Part shown: piece by piece, positions 1 to 8,448 of the stretch
How positions within the stretch are numbered: the first letter of the stretch is position 1
How the letters are laid out: the number at the start of each line of letters is the position of its first letter
From: Fructilactobacillus hinvesii
GTDB taxonomy: Bacteria > Bacillota > Bacilli > Lactobacillales > Lactobacillaceae
Length of the DNA stretch: 64,000 nucleotides
Direction of reading: 5' to 3'
NCBI RefSeq assembly: GCF_024029435.1
Contig: NZ_CP097118.1
Coordinates: 186,001-250,000 of the forward strand
Position numbers and translations under genes: made by a program
The notes under the pieces: model-generated
What the model was told of the DNA's origin: nothing
Seen by the model: only the letters and a program-made list of their open reading frames with translations
The model's database searches: none

Positions 1-881
1 ATGAAAAAGGTCGACGCAAACAAAGTCACGCCAAAGGAAATTTGGGGGACCATCCGAAAATGCATCCCCAGTCGGTTCACAATTGGCTGTCCAACTACAA
101 TTAACAACCCGTTAATGGGCCAAATTAAACTGTACTGTTCAAAGGAGATGTGCAGGTCCTGCATGTGAACTGGCATGACACTTTCCCAGAGGGTGTAACT
201 TAAATAAATAAAAAAGACCATGCCACAAATGAGCCAGATTAGCCGTGGATTAGGCTTGGGAGTAAGACCCATGTCAACTCCATCCTCCGAGTGCTGGTGT
301 GCATGAGCTTGCACTGGGGGAAACTTCACGTTAAACTCAAGAATCGTCATAATCAATAAAATGATGTAGAAAAATGAGGCAACTGTAAATACCACCCCAA
401 CTCCATATTTCATCAGGTACCCAACGGCAGCCGTTCCGATTACAACTCCGAGGTTCACACCGATGTAAACCGAATTGAAGACCTGGCGGGTACTTTTACT
501 GCGAACCTTAGCTGCATAGGCATTGAGCAGGGTTAAACTCGATCCCTCTCCGAGTCCATACACAAATAACATGATGGCAAACATGGGCCAACCATGGGAG
601 AAGATCAGCACTACCACCGCTGCCAGTGCAATGGAAATACTGATGATGGCAGTTTTATACGGGGACCAGCGGTCAAAAAGCCGGCCACCAAGATAATTCC
701 CTAACACCATGAAACAAGACATGATAAACAGTACCACTCCCGCGACCGTTAAGGACTCGTGGAGTGTGTTATGCATGTAAACGGTGGTTAACGGCCACAT
801 TAATGCCGCTCCAGAATTAAGCAGTAATGAATAGATTAAAACTGAAGTTAGCCGAATTTCTGAACGAGGCGTGTCATGCAC
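1..881 (-). CDS. MFS transporter, partial (3' end beyond window)
   Basis: The minus strand is open from 881 to the window edge, about 293 codons. It encodes a multi-span membrane protein with typical MFS features: a first helix starting SVLIYSLLLNSG and the loop NYLGGRLFDRW, a form of the GxxxDRxG signature between helices 2 and 3. A His-rich cytoplasmic loop (VQAHAHQHSEDG) separates the two halves. I chose the GTG start at 881 because GGAGG lies four bases upstream. An in-frame ATG at 905 would put that GGAGG inside the gene and has only a weak site of its own. The substrate is unknown; the best guess is a drug- or metabolite-efflux MFS. The C-terminus is missing. Confidence 0.85.
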   Translation of the reverse strand, partial: MHDTPRSEIRLTSVLIYSLLLNSGAALMWPLTTVYMHNTLHESLTVAGVVLFIMSCFMVLGNYLGGRLFDRWSPYKTAIISISIALAAVVVLIFSHGWPMFAIMLFVYGLGEGSSLTLLNAYAAKVRSKSTRQVFNSVYIGVNLGVVIGTAAVGYLMKYGVGVVFTVASFFYIILLIMTILEFNVKFPPVQAHAHQHSEDGVDMGLTPKPNPRLIWLICGMVFFIYLSYTLWESVMPVHMQDLHISFEQYSLIWPINGLLIVVGQPIVNRLGMHFRMVPQISFGVTLFASTFF

Positions 882-1039
882 AATCCCTCCTAAATAATTA
901 GTCATTACTTCTATTCTCGCACAAATTCACGGGTTTCAAAAGAAACGAACCCAACCAAAAGAATGGTAAAATATGGATACTTGAGTTACTGACTAATCTT
1001 TACTTTAACTAAAAATTATCTCACGAAAGGAAGCTTACT

Positions 1040-1879
1040 ATGATTCATATCGTCACAGATTCAACCGCGCAACTAACTCCCGAAGAAATTAAGGATAATG
1101 ACATCCATGTCATCCCGCTTCAAGTTAGCTTTGAAGGTAAAACTTATCAGGATAACGTGGACATTACCCGGCAGCAATTCTCCGAAATGCTACAAGATGA
1201 CGAAACGGAATTTCCCAAAACTAGCCAGCCATCTTTGGGTCAATTCGTAGAAACCTACGAAAAAATCTTAAAGGATGATCCAAAGGGTAGCATCATTTCA
1301 ATTCATCTTACCCATGTTATCAGTGGAACGGTTGAAACTGCTCGCTCCGCGGCTCAACAAGTAGAAGGTGACATCCACGTCATTGACAGTCAATCTACTG
1401 ACCGGGGCATGGCATTTGAAGTACTAAAGGCCGTTGAATTAGCTAAGCAAGGAAACACCGCTGATGAAATTGAAAAAGCTGTCTTGGCAATGATTCCAGA
1501 AATCAGTCTGCACGTGTTCGTGAACAGCTTTGATTACCTAGTTAAAGGTGGCCGAGCTAGTCGTGCCGTTGGTTTCATCTCTTCGCTGATTCAACTCAAA
1601 CCAGTCTTAGAACTAAAGGACGACCAACTAGTAATGGTAGCCAAATGTCGGGGTGCTAAGAAAATGCACAAGGTCCGCGATGAAATCACCGAAACCTTAA
1701 TTAACGATCCGAAGGTGAAGGAAGTCGGCTTATCCTACGTGGACTCTACGGAAGACGTTGACGCCGTGGCCGCTCGCATTAAGGAAGAACGCCCAGACAT
1801 TCACGTGTTGGTCCGCCTTACCTGCCCTGTCATTATGACCCACGTCGGTCCTGGTGGATTTGCCATTATTTACAACTAA
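1040..1879 (+). CDS. DegV family fatty-acid-binding protein
   Basis: This 279-residue cytoplasmic protein has the DegV fold. The N-terminus MIHIVTDSTAQL carries the conserved DST motif. LTHVISGTVETA in the first half and FVNSFDYLVKGGRASR near residue 160 are family signatures, and GPGGFAIIY closes the lipid-binding pocket at the C-terminus. Family members bind fatty acids, and FakB subunits present them to the kinase FakA for phospholipid synthesis. No fakA is in the window, so a FakB role is inferred. The length is normal for the family. An AAAGGAAG site precedes the ATG. It is transcribed alone and ends at a hairpin terminator. Confidence 0.93.
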   Translation: MIHIVTDSTAQLTPEEIKDNDIHVIPLQVSFEGKTYQDNVDITRQQFSEMLQDDETEFPKTSQPSLGQFVETYEKILKDDPKGSIISIHLTHVISGTVETARSAAQQVEGDIHVIDSQSTDRGMAFEVLKAVELAKQGNTADEIEKAVLAMIPEISLHVFVNSFDYLVKGGRASRAVGFISSLIQLKPVLELKDDQLVMVAKCRGAKKMHKVRDEITETLINDPKVKEVGLSYVDSTEDVDAVAARIKEERPDIHVLVRLTCPVIMTHVGPGGFAIIYN

Positions 1880-1897
1880 ATTTACGCATAAGAACCA

Positions 1898-1946
1898 AGC
1901 GCTCTCACAAAATTAGATCTATTTCTAATTCCATGAGAGTGCTTTT
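1898..1946 (+). terminator. Intrinsic terminator after degV-family gene
   Basis: AGCGCTCTCA (1898-1907) pairs with TGAGAGTGCT (1933-1942) with one G-U pair, followed by a T-run. Confidence 0.8.
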
Positions 1947-1949
1947 TCG

Positions 1950-2225
1950 TTAATTAGCAACCATTTTTAACTATTTACATAAAGGTTAAAATTGTTGGTT
2001 ATCTAATCCCCACTTAAATTACCCCAAAAAATATTGAACTTTCAGTTGGAATAAACGGACCTGTACCAAGGTTTCTATGTTCAAAGAAAAAAGTGTACCT
2101 ACATGGGTAATTTAGGTACACTCAAAAGACACAAGTCTCTTATTTTAAAACACTCAAGAACTATACTATAGTTAATGATGAATAGTTAGTTAATTGATAA
2201 AAGATCCAGAATCCACTAATAATAA
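1950..2225. other. AT-rich intergenic region, no gene seen
   Basis: About 280 bases without a credible reading frame or RNA gene. The DNA is visibly more AT-rich than its left neighbour, and the change continues into the following membrane protein gene. It presumably holds that gene's promoter, but I could not pick a convincing -35/-10 pair. Confidence 0.5.
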
Positions 2226-2237
2226 CAGGAGAATCTC

Positions 2238-2768
2238 ATGCTTAAAATTTTTAAAGATAATCCACTTAATCTTAAAACCTTAACAAAAATGGTAATCTTC
2301 TTTTTAGCCATTTTATCATTATTTATGTCATTAATTTTTATTACTGATTTTGATACAACTAAGGTTGCATTAATATACTTACACCCCAATGAATCCATCA
2401 TTACTGCTCTTATCCATGACGTAGTATTGGCAGCTATAATCTTGTTTTTGGCACTAATTCCAATTCCCAAATTTTTTATGATTATCCCTTTTCTTGATGC
2501 GCTGATTTACGGATTCATATTTCCAATCTTGGTAATAAATCCCAGTACAGCGATTGCAAAGTCATTAATGACCAAAATACCAAATGCAATTTTTGTTCTA
2601 TTGTCATTTTTAATAGCATGTACTATTGCAAATTTCGTGAATGTATCTGTTTGTAAAAAAATATATAAACACCAATCTATAAAATTAAAAGGAGTAATTA
2701 AGCAAGCAGTTAAATTATATTTTCTTTATGCATTTCCAGTGCTGATTATGTCTTTATTATTTCTATAG
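2238..2768 (+). CDS. Hypothetical multi-span membrane protein
   Basis: I do not recognise a family. The 176-residue product has about five hydrophobic segments (roughly residues 18-38, 55-75, 77-100, 112-135 and 155-175) and basic connecting loops. An AGGAGA site precedes the ATG at good spacing. The gene is AT-rich compared with the surrounding housekeeping genes, which suggests acquisition. Its 3' end overlaps the convergent lysozyme-like gene by six bases. An immunity or holin-like role beside a lytic enzyme is possible, but only the location suggests it. Confidence 0.65.
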   Translation: MLKIFKDNPLNLKTLTKMVIFFLAILSLFMSLIFITDFDTTKVALIYLHPNESIITALIHDVVLAAIILFLALIPIPKFFMIIPFLDALIYGFIFPILVINPSTAIAKSLMTKIPNAIFVLLSFLIACTIANFVNVSVCKKIYKHQSIKLKGVIKQAVKLYFLYAFPVLIMSLLFL

Positions 2769-4922
2769 AAAGTCTGGAAGTGTCTTTAAAAGAAATTCTA
2801 TAAATTGGGGAGATGTTAGAAAAGCGAGTAGAGCAGCTAAAGCAGCGAGAGCAACTTTTCCTGAACTAACAGACTTAGTAGCAATAAATTGGATAACTAC
2901 ATTAGCAAACGATTCTACATCATAAGCAACGACTCCGTATAATCTACTTACGTCTTTTACTGCTTCAGTACCATACTTCTCAATTTTCTCGATATTAGGG
3001 AGTTTCTCTTCCTTGATTTTCATTGTAATCGTGTAAGATAATTCCCCGGATAATTCTTTATTGCCTACTTTAAAAACGTTAACAGTAGTTGAGATCTCGG
3101 CTTCTCCAAACTGAATACTGGCTCCAATGGATAAATTACCTAGGTCAACGTTCGCAGTGAACTTGAAGTTATTTACATAATCATCCAACATATTGTATAG
3201 ATTTTGAGAATCTTTAAATCCATTTTCTGTTAAATATCTAAACAAGCCATCTTTAGTAAATTTACCATTTTGAATATCAATGTAGCCATGTCCTTCTTGT
3301 ACAGTATATTTTTGATCTACCTTTACAGAAAGTTCGACTGCACCGATATTAATAATGTCATATGTTTTGCCGTAGTCTAATGAAAAGTCACCAAAAATTT
3401 TTTTCATGGCTTCGGTTGGACTAATGGTATTTCTAGGAGCTGGCTTAAACTTGTTAGTCCCCTTATCTTTACCAGATGAAGCATCTTGATCAATTGCGAT
3501 ATCTGCAAAGTTATATTCGGTAAATTGATCAATAGACCAACCATCTGGCATTTTGTAGCCTAAGTTACCACTGTATCCAGTAGACATATCGGAAACAAAA
3601 GCATTTACTGCATAACCCCGTTTTAGTGTTTTGCTGCATACATTTCTGGTTCCATAAATACCTACTTTAAAACGTTTACTAATAGCATAATTAACAGCTT
3701 CCATATATGGAATAACCGTTCCGGCAATATCTCCATCTTGAATGTCAGTATCCACAGCAAAATAAATAGTGGTTCCTTGAGGGAAGCCCAATTCAATTGC
3801 TTTAGAAGTTGCAATTCGTGCATCAGAGAATCCTTGAGCTGCGGTGAAGTATGATTGATCGCCATCATTATCCTGGTAAATGGGAAAAATATGCAAACCG
3901 GCGTTCACCAAATCTTCAATCTCACTCGGGATTAAATTTTTTTGCCGCCGATTTGAACCAGTACCCACCGTTCCGGTTAAATAACGCCCAATCAAATTAA
4001 ACCCATAACTTTTGAGTTTTTTAGCTGTTGAACTGGAGACTTGGAATGAGGTATCACAAGCGTCAGAGTCACGGTTAATATCACCATTGGAGGTTAATAA
4101 TCCTTTAATTACAGCTAAGTTAGCGGAGCCATTGTAAGGCGGAAGCTTCATGAAATTCCGAAAGTTGAATACCGCATTAGCAACATTACTTCCATAAATC
4201 CCGTCAAAGGGTCCATCGTAAAATCCGTTTACCATTAAACCATATTGAATCACTTTAACAATCGGACCACTGGTCCCTTGATAAATCGTTGGCGTTAATC
4301 TCACTGTACCAGGACCATAAACTCCATTTGCCTGACTAGTTGACATACCTTCGGCTGCTTGTAGAGCATAAATTAAGGCGGTATTGGTGTTTCGTTGATA
4401 AAGGCCATCGGTAGGAACTAAGCCTAAATCATCACCAAAGTAACTAAGATAGTTATGATTTAGGTATTGTTGCATTTTTCGGATAGCATTAGTACCCCCA
4501 CCTAATAATTTAAAGGCACTCATATCAAACAAAGCGGCCATTAAAGGAACCGTTAAATTACCACTGGGTAGCCCTGCATCTTGACGCAATTCGTCTACTG
4601 CAGTTTGCGTTCCTTTAGAAAATTTGGTGTTAAAGGCGGCTGGACTATAACCTTTACACCAAAATGCCCCTTGAATTAATTTAGCGATGTTGCCTTTATA
4701 ACCCACCCGATATTTAGCAACTTGGCCTGCTAAGGCTGACTTAGTATGGTCCCCAAAGCCACTGGACACAGGATTAATGCCTAATTCGTGCTGTAATCCT
4801 TCCCGTAAAGCATAAATGGTCTTCCAACCAGTTTGGCCATTTTCATTAACCTTGGTGTAGCCACTTACCTTTCCGTATTCTGAATTTAACCATTTTTGTA
4901 CTTTTAAAACTTGTTGATCCAT
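2763..4922 (-). CDS. DUF1906 glycoside-hydrolase-like protein with peptidoglycan-binding repeats
   Basis: This is a 719-residue protein. Residues about 1-275 hold three or four peptidoglycan-binding-like modules (for example NGQTGWKTIYALR, and DGPFDGIYGSNVANAV near residue 235). Residues about 285-490 form a DUF1906/Rv2525c-like TIM-barrel hydrolase domain, with GFNLIGRYLTG, HIFPIYQDNDGD, TTIYFAVDTD, KVGIYGTRN and a closing WSIDQFTEYN...IDQD motif. The last ~200 residues are an unassigned beta-rich region ending in a hydrophobic helix (KVALAALAALLAFL). There is no signal peptide. I chose the ATG at 4922 because GGAGG at 4930-4934 is correctly spaced for it, while an in-frame ATG at 4937 overlaps that site. 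The family is linked to cell-wall hydrolysis. The route of export is unclear. The gene lies divergent from an XRE/ImmA pair. Confidence 0.85.
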   Translation of the reverse strand: MDQQVLKVQKWLNSEYGKVSGYTKVNENGQTGWKTIYALREGLQHELGINPVSSGFGDHTKSALAGQVAKYRVGYKGNIAKLIQGAFWCKGYSPAAFNTKFSKGTQTAVDELRQDAGLPSGNLTVPLMAALFDMSAFKLLGGGTNAIRKMQQYLNHNYLSYFGDDLGLVPTDGLYQRNTNTALIYALQAAEGMSTSQANGVYGPGTVRLTPTIYQGTSGPIVKVIQYGLMVNGFYDGPFDGIYGSNVANAVFNFRNFMKLPPYNGSANLAVIKGLLTSNGDINRDSDACDTSFQVSSSTAKKLKSYGFNLIGRYLTGTVGTGSNRRQKNLIPSEIEDLVNAGLHIFPIYQDNDGDQSYFTAAQGFSDARIATSKAIELGFPQGTTIYFAVDTDIQDGDIAGTVIPYMEAVNYAISKRFKVGIYGTRNVCSKTLKRGYAVNAFVSDMSTGYSGNLGYKMPDGWSIDQFTEYNFADIAIDQDASSGKDKGTNKFKPAPRNTISPTEAMKKIFGDFSLDYGKTYDIINIGAVELSVKVDQKYTVQEGHGYIDIQNGKFTKDGLFRYLTENGFKDSQNLYNMLDDYVNNFKFTANVDLGNLSIGASIQFGEAEISTTVNVFKVGNKELSGELSYTITMKIKEEKLPNIEKIEKYGTEAVKDVSRLYGVVAYDVESFANVVIQFIATKSVSSGKVALAALAALLAFLTSPQFIEFLLKTLPDFL

Positions 4923-4957
4923 GTTAATTTCCTCCATTTATAGAATTGAATTGTGAG

Positions 4958-5088
4958 TAATTAGTACTAATTAAGCCATATAATCTATAATTACGTTGCT
5001 TATTGTAGATGAATAGTCTACAATGGTGACAAATAAAAAGCCAACACGTCTGTTGGAGTTATTTGTTATTCGTAATCAATTAGATTAC
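4958..5088. promoter_or_regulatory. Dyad-rich divergent control region (lysin / XRE-ImmA)
   Basis: Four inverted repeats lie between the divergent genes. TAATTAGTACTAATTA (4958-4973) is a perfect 16-bp palindrome. ATTGTAGA/TCTACAAT (5002-5009 and 5017-5024) has a 7-base spacer. CCAACA-CGTC-TGTTGG (5041-5056) is followed on the minus strand by a T-rich run, so it looks like a terminator or attenuator for leftward transcripts. GTAATC-AATTA-GATTAC spans 5072-5088. They are candidate operators for the XRE repressor. Confidence 0.6.
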
Positions 5089-5172
5089 AAGGAACACTAT
5101 ATATACTCATTTTCTAAATGTCAACCAATAAATAGAAAAATATTCTATACAACTGAAGGGAAAGTGCTGTAA

Positions 5173-5490
5173 ATGTCGATCTATCAACGGATTAAGGAAT
5201 TAGCCAAAAACAAAAATATTTCCATTCGCGAATTAGAACATCAACTTGGTTTTCCTAATGGAACCTTACAGAAGTGGGTTGATAACGCTAATTCTCAAAA
5301 ATTAAAGAAAGTAGCCAATTACTTTAACGTTTCCACTGATTATCTCTTGGGGAACGGAGAACGACCTACCGCTGATTTAGACGATTTAGAAACCATTATG
5401 ATGTTTGGAGGAAAGCCAGTTCCAGAAGAAGATAAGCAAACGGTTCTGGAAATTTTAAGGAGGCTCAGAGATGCAAGAGATCATAAATAG
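5173..5490 (+). CDS. XRE-family (phage-repressor-like) regulator
   Basis: This 105-residue protein has an N-terminal helix-turn-helix (residues about 5-60: IKELAKNKNISIRELEHQLG then NGTLQKWVDNAN and STDYLLGNG), the classic Cro/CI-type layout. A short acidic C-terminal tail follows. It overlaps the next gene, an ImmA-like metalloprotease, by 20 bases. The ImmR/ImmA pairs of mobile elements have the same arrangement, where the protease cleaves the repressor. The ribosome site is weak (GAAGGG, rather far from the ATG), and no better start is available. It probably represses itself and the divergent lysozyme-like gene. No integrase or other phage gene is nearby. Confidence 0.85.
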   Translation: MSIYQRIKELAKNKNISIRELEHQLGFPNGTLQKWVDNANSQKLKKVANYFNVSTDYLLGNGERPTADLDDLETIMMFGGKPVPEEDKQTVLEILRRLRDARDHK

Positions 5491-5881
5491 CCTGTTTAAC
5501 TACGCGTTAAATCATGATATTGGGGTGGTTTACACTGATAAGTTGATGCCAGAAACAAAGTCATTCGCTGACATTCCCACACGATCGATTGTGATTAATG
5601 CAAATGAGCCTAATCAGCGGCAATTACCCCTCATTATTGCCCATGAAATTAGTCATGTAGTTCAATGCGATACGAATGACGCTCAGTTAAACTTTTCAAC
5701 GGTACTTAAACCGCATTATGAGCAAAAAGCTAACATTGGGGCCATTGACTTATTAATCCCATTTTATGTAGAAGATAAAGAACTGGATCAAATTAACGTG
5801 GACGAGTTTATGCAGCTATTTGCAATTCCCAGTTCTTTACGAGATATTTGTATTACAGAAATGAAAAAGAACATTAATTAG
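5471..5881 (+). CDS. ImmA/IrrE-family metallo-endopeptidase
   Basis: The 136-residue protein contains the zinc-metalloprotease motif HEISH (H58, E59, H62) in IIAHEISHVVQCD, the hallmark of ImmA/IrrE proteins (COG2856). The third-ligand region QKANIGAIDLLIP follows at the expected distance. GGAGG precedes the ATG with good spacing, inside the end of the upstream repressor gene, so the two are co-translated. By analogy with ImmA of ICEBs1 it would cleave the neighbouring XRE repressor to relieve repression. A strong terminator follows immediately, so the operon has two genes. Confidence 0.88.
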   Translation: MQEIINSLFNYALNHDIGVVYTDKLMPETKSFADIPTRSIVINANEPNQRQLPLIIAHEISHVVQCDTNDAQLNFSTVLKPHYEQKANIGAIDLLIPFYVEDKELDQINVDEFMQLFAIPSSLRDICITEMKKNIN

Positions 5882-5884
5882 ATA

Positions 5885-5929
5885 AAAGAAGCCAGCCTTA
5901 ATAATTATTTTAGTAGGGCTGGCTTCTTT
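5885..5929 (+). terminator. Bidirectional terminator after immA-like gene
   Basis: AAAGAAGCCAGCC (5885-5897) pairs perfectly with GGCTGGCTTCTTT (5917-5929). A/T runs on both sides would serve both strands. Confidence 0.9.
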
Positions 5930-5972
5930 AAATTTTATAAGTAATTAAAAAAATTGACTATCTATTTTACTA

Positions 5973-6239
5973 TCAAGCAATCATTGCTTCAATTTCCGCT
6001 ACCAATCGCTCATTTTCCAGCAATTTAGCAACTTGAATCACATTCAACAATTCTTGTTTTCCTTCTGCTTGATCAACATACAGAAAATCTAGTTTCGCTT
6101 GATAATATTTTTCGGCTGATAATATCCGCTCCCCTTTTTCGAATTTAATCGCATTCGTCTTAGAGCACACGTCAGAGTATACCGATTTTAATGAAAATCC
6201 CTTATCTAATCTAATCTTTTTAATGGTTTCTCCATACAT
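5973..6239 (-). pseudogene. Rgg/MutR-type regulator remnant (internally deleted)
   Basis: The first ~45 residues (MYGETIKKIRLDKGFSLKSV, then KTNAIKFEKGERILS) are a recognisable Rgg/GadR/MutR helix-turn-helix start, which normally continues to about 280 residues. Here it runs into a short tail (KQELLNVIQVAKLLENERLV) resembling the C-terminal repeat region of the same family, giving only 88 residues in total. An in-frame internal deletion is the simplest reading. GGAG lies nine bases before the ATG at 6239, so it may still be translated. It sits divergent from an MFS exporter, a common position for Rgg regulators. Confidence 0.6.
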
Positions 6240-6343
6240 AAGTATCATCTCCAATTGCGCTCTACATCATAGTCAACTATAGTTTACCACTAAATCATAA
6301 GCCACTCTGATCCTTTTATGATGGTGATAAAGGAGGAAAAGTG

Positions 6344-7561
6344 ATGAACTTTTATCAAAAATACCCTTTATTCACTAAGATAGCCGGCACGGATTTACTT
6401 TCTAAAGTGGGCGATCGCTTGTTTTATACCGCATTATTAACCACGGCAACTTCGTTACCACAGGCCAATCTCGCAGTTACGATTGTGTCCATCTCTGAAA
6501 CTTTGCCAGTTTTATTTAGCTTCTTTTTAGGAAGTCTGGCTGATCAGAAGCAACATAAGAGCAATCTGTTAATTAAGAACTCAATTACCCGGGCCCTTTT
6601 GTATCTTGGGATTGGTTTTATTTTTAACTACCCACAAACTTTATTATTACTCATGATTGCGTCAGTTTTAAACTTTCTTTCTGGTTTATCAGGGAACTAT
6701 TCATCAGCCTTACTGACGCCATTTACAAAAACAATGGTCAATGAATCTGATATGACGCAAGCCCAAGGCCTCATTAGTACGGCCAACCAACTAATGAATG
6801 TTTTAGCAACTCTAGCCGGCTCATTATTATTGGCATTTTTTCTCAAAAGCACAGTCGCCTATCTTAACGCTTTGCTTTTCATTCTAATTGGCAGTATCTA
6901 TTATTTAATCAGACCTCAGTTAACTCACGTTGAAACTAATTTTGTGACAAATAGAGAAGAGAACCTTTTTATAACGACGAAAAATAATTTCAAAAACATT
7001 TTTCATAATAAAACTGTCCTAAGTGACCTTTGGCAGTTGGCGTTACTGAACGGCTTTTTTGGTGGTTTAACCCCCATTTTTGCTTTGTTCATAAAAAATA
7101 ATCATTCCCTAGATTACATTTCAAATCCCGTCAAAATCGCTCTACTTTCGGCAATAATAACACTTGGAATGGTTATCGGAAGTTCCCTCAGCGGCACATT
7201 ATTAAAAAATTACACTGAAAACCAACTAAACCAAGTTAGTAATCTCTTCATCAGTTTCGTGGGTTTGAGCTTTATAGTAAACAATTTATACCTTATTTTG
7301 CTTAATTCTGGGATTATTGCAATTTTACTCGGCATCGTTTCCCCCAGATTTTCTGCTAAAATCATTACTAAATATCCAACTGCAAACTTGGGTGGGATTA
7401 TCACTACCGTTAATTCTTTATTGGTTCTAGCTCCACCAATCACTAGTGTCATTTTTCCTTTATTACCAAGTATTCACCCTTTAGCTGCTTATATTGGGTT
7501 CTTCATTTATAGCATCATTTTAGTTTTGGTTACTTTAAAAATTAAAAGCAGAAATTCATAA
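6344..7561 (+). CDS. MFS transporter, probable efflux
   Basis: This 405-residue protein has about 12 predicted membrane spans. The N-terminal half resembles macrolide/multidrug-efflux MFS proteins (FYQKYPLFTKIAGTDLLSKVGDRLFYTA cut here to its key residues D18, K22 and D25; then the loop GSLADQKQHKSN between helices 2 and 3, a form of the GxLADRxGRR signature). I chose the ATG at 6344 because GGAGG (6332-6336) is seven bases away; a GTG at 6341 is closer than usual. The substrate is unknown. The gene stands alone, divergent from a broken Rgg-type regulator that may once have controlled it. Confidence 0.85.
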   Translation: MNFYQKYPLFTKIAGTDLLSKVGDRLFYTALLTTATSLPQANLAVTIVSISETLPVLFSFFLGSLADQKQHKSNLLIKNSITRALLYLGIGFIFNYPQTLLLLMIASVLNFLSGLSGNYSSALLTPFTKTMVNESDMTQAQGLISTANQLMNVLATLAGSLLLAFFLKSTVAYLNALLFILIGSIYYLIRPQLTHVETNFVTNREENLFITTKNNFKNIFHNKTVLSDLWQLALLNGFFGGLTPIFALFIKNNHSLDYISNPVKIALLSAIITLGMVIGSSLSGTLLKNYTENQLNQVSNLFISFVGLSFIVNNLYLILLNSGIIAILLGIVSPRFSAKIITKYPTANLGGIITTVNSLLVLAPPITSVIFPLLPSIHPLAAYIGFFIYSIILVLVTLKIKSRNS

Positions 7562-7612
7562 AGATTAATCCATTAAAATTTGTTAGATAGAAAATTGTAC
7601 TATTTCAAACAA

Positions 7613-7671
7613 AAAATGCTTCCATTTTTAGTAAGTCTTAAACTATCAACTGACTTAAATAGAAGCATTTT
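7613..7671 (+). terminator. Long hairpin terminator after MFS gene
   Basis: AAAATGCTTC (7613-7622) pairs with GAAGCATTTT (7662-7671), and inner TAAGTC/GACTTA extends the stem. The flanking A/T runs could stop transcription in either direction. Confidence 0.7.
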
Positions 7672-7804
7672 ATGAACTAAATTTTATTTTTTTAAGAGTG
7701 GAATGAGTCATTTAAACCAGTACTAGTCTTTGTCAGAAGTAAGGTAATTGTTACCTCAGTTTTCAAAGTAAATTACTAATACTTTTTCGTGGTCATTTGT
7801 TTTT

Positions 7805-8158
7805 TTAATGCTTTTTACGATATTTTTTTAACTTATTTTCACCAGGAAATAAACGGTTATGTGATCCAACTCGAATACCAATCAATACTAATTCATCTTG
7901 ATCGATTGTATATACAACTAAAATATCGTTAATTTCAGTTGGCTCTTTTCCATGAGGTGTATCTCGAAGATGAAATTCACGATAACCGGCCATGTGACGA
8001 TGCAAATTATGGTCATTAAATTCAGCAGGTAATTCATGTTGTTCAAGTAGCATATCAATGGCTGATCTTACCTCATCTACAATTGTTCGATCTTTATTAG
8101 CTAATCTTTTTAAATCCGCATTAAAAGTTACTCTGGGTTTGAATCTTAATTTGGCCAT
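7805..8158 (-). CDS. Type II toxin, YafQ/RelE-like mRNA interferase
   Basis: The 117-residue protein ends in a YafQ-type block: GYREFHLRDTP, DILVVYTID, then IGIRVGSHNRLF. In the family, the histidines in the middle segment and in GSHxxLF belong to the ribosome-dependent RNase active site. The C-terminus is strongly basic (KLKKYRKKH). It starts two bases after the stop of its antitoxin gene, so the pair is co-translated. It probably cleaves mRNA on the ribosome when the antitoxin is lost. The exact subfamily (YafQ, RelE or YoeB) is inferred from these motifs only. Confidence 0.85.
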   Translation of the reverse strand: MAKLRFKPRVTFNADLKRLANKDRTIVDEVRSAIDMLLEQHELPAEFNDHNLHRHMAGYREFHLRDTPHGKEPTEINDILVVYTIDQDELVLIGIRVGSHNRLFPGENKLKKYRKKH

Positions 8159-8160
8159 AG

Positions 8161-8436
8161 CTAAAATTGATTCCAGTAATCGTCATCTGATTCAACAATA
8201 TCATCATCAGGTAAAACATTTCGCTTAATTAATTGATCTCTAGCAACGGCATATTCCAAGGATCCTTCTTTAGCTTTTAAAGCTCTTTCTAACCAATCAA
8301 GTTTTTCTTGAGATACGATTGCGACTGATCTACTATTCGAACGAGCAATGTAGACAGTTTCATCATCATCGTTTACTTGGTCTAAGTATTTCTTTAAATG
8401 ATTGCGGAAATCACTTTGAGTTAATGCTTTGGTCAT
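8161..8436 (-). CDS. Type II antitoxin, YefM/Phd-like
   Basis: This 91-residue protein has the Phd/YefM N-terminal layout: TQSDFRNHLKKYLDQVNDDDETVYIARSNSRSVAIVS trimmed to its key features, an FRxxLxxYxDxV helix, then a strand with an R-S-V-A-I-V core. An acidic, probably disordered C-terminus (PDDDIVESDDDYWNQF) would wrap the toxin. GGAG is well spaced before the ATG. It precedes the toxin gene in the usual order. The three evenly spaced GTAC elements just upstream are probably its operator. Confidence 0.85.
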   Translation of the reverse strand: MTKALTQSDFRNHLKKYLDQVNDDDETVYIARSNSRSVAIVSQEKLDWLERALKAKEGSLEYAVARDQLIKRNVLPDDDIVESDDDYWNQF

Positions 8437-8448
8437 ATTACCATCTCC

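Noticed and set aside
4958..4973. A shared operator linking katA, the lysozyme-like gene and the rRNA spacer through TTAGTA/TACTAA
   Set aside because: The short AT-rich half-sites differ in spacing and context and are likely chance similarities.
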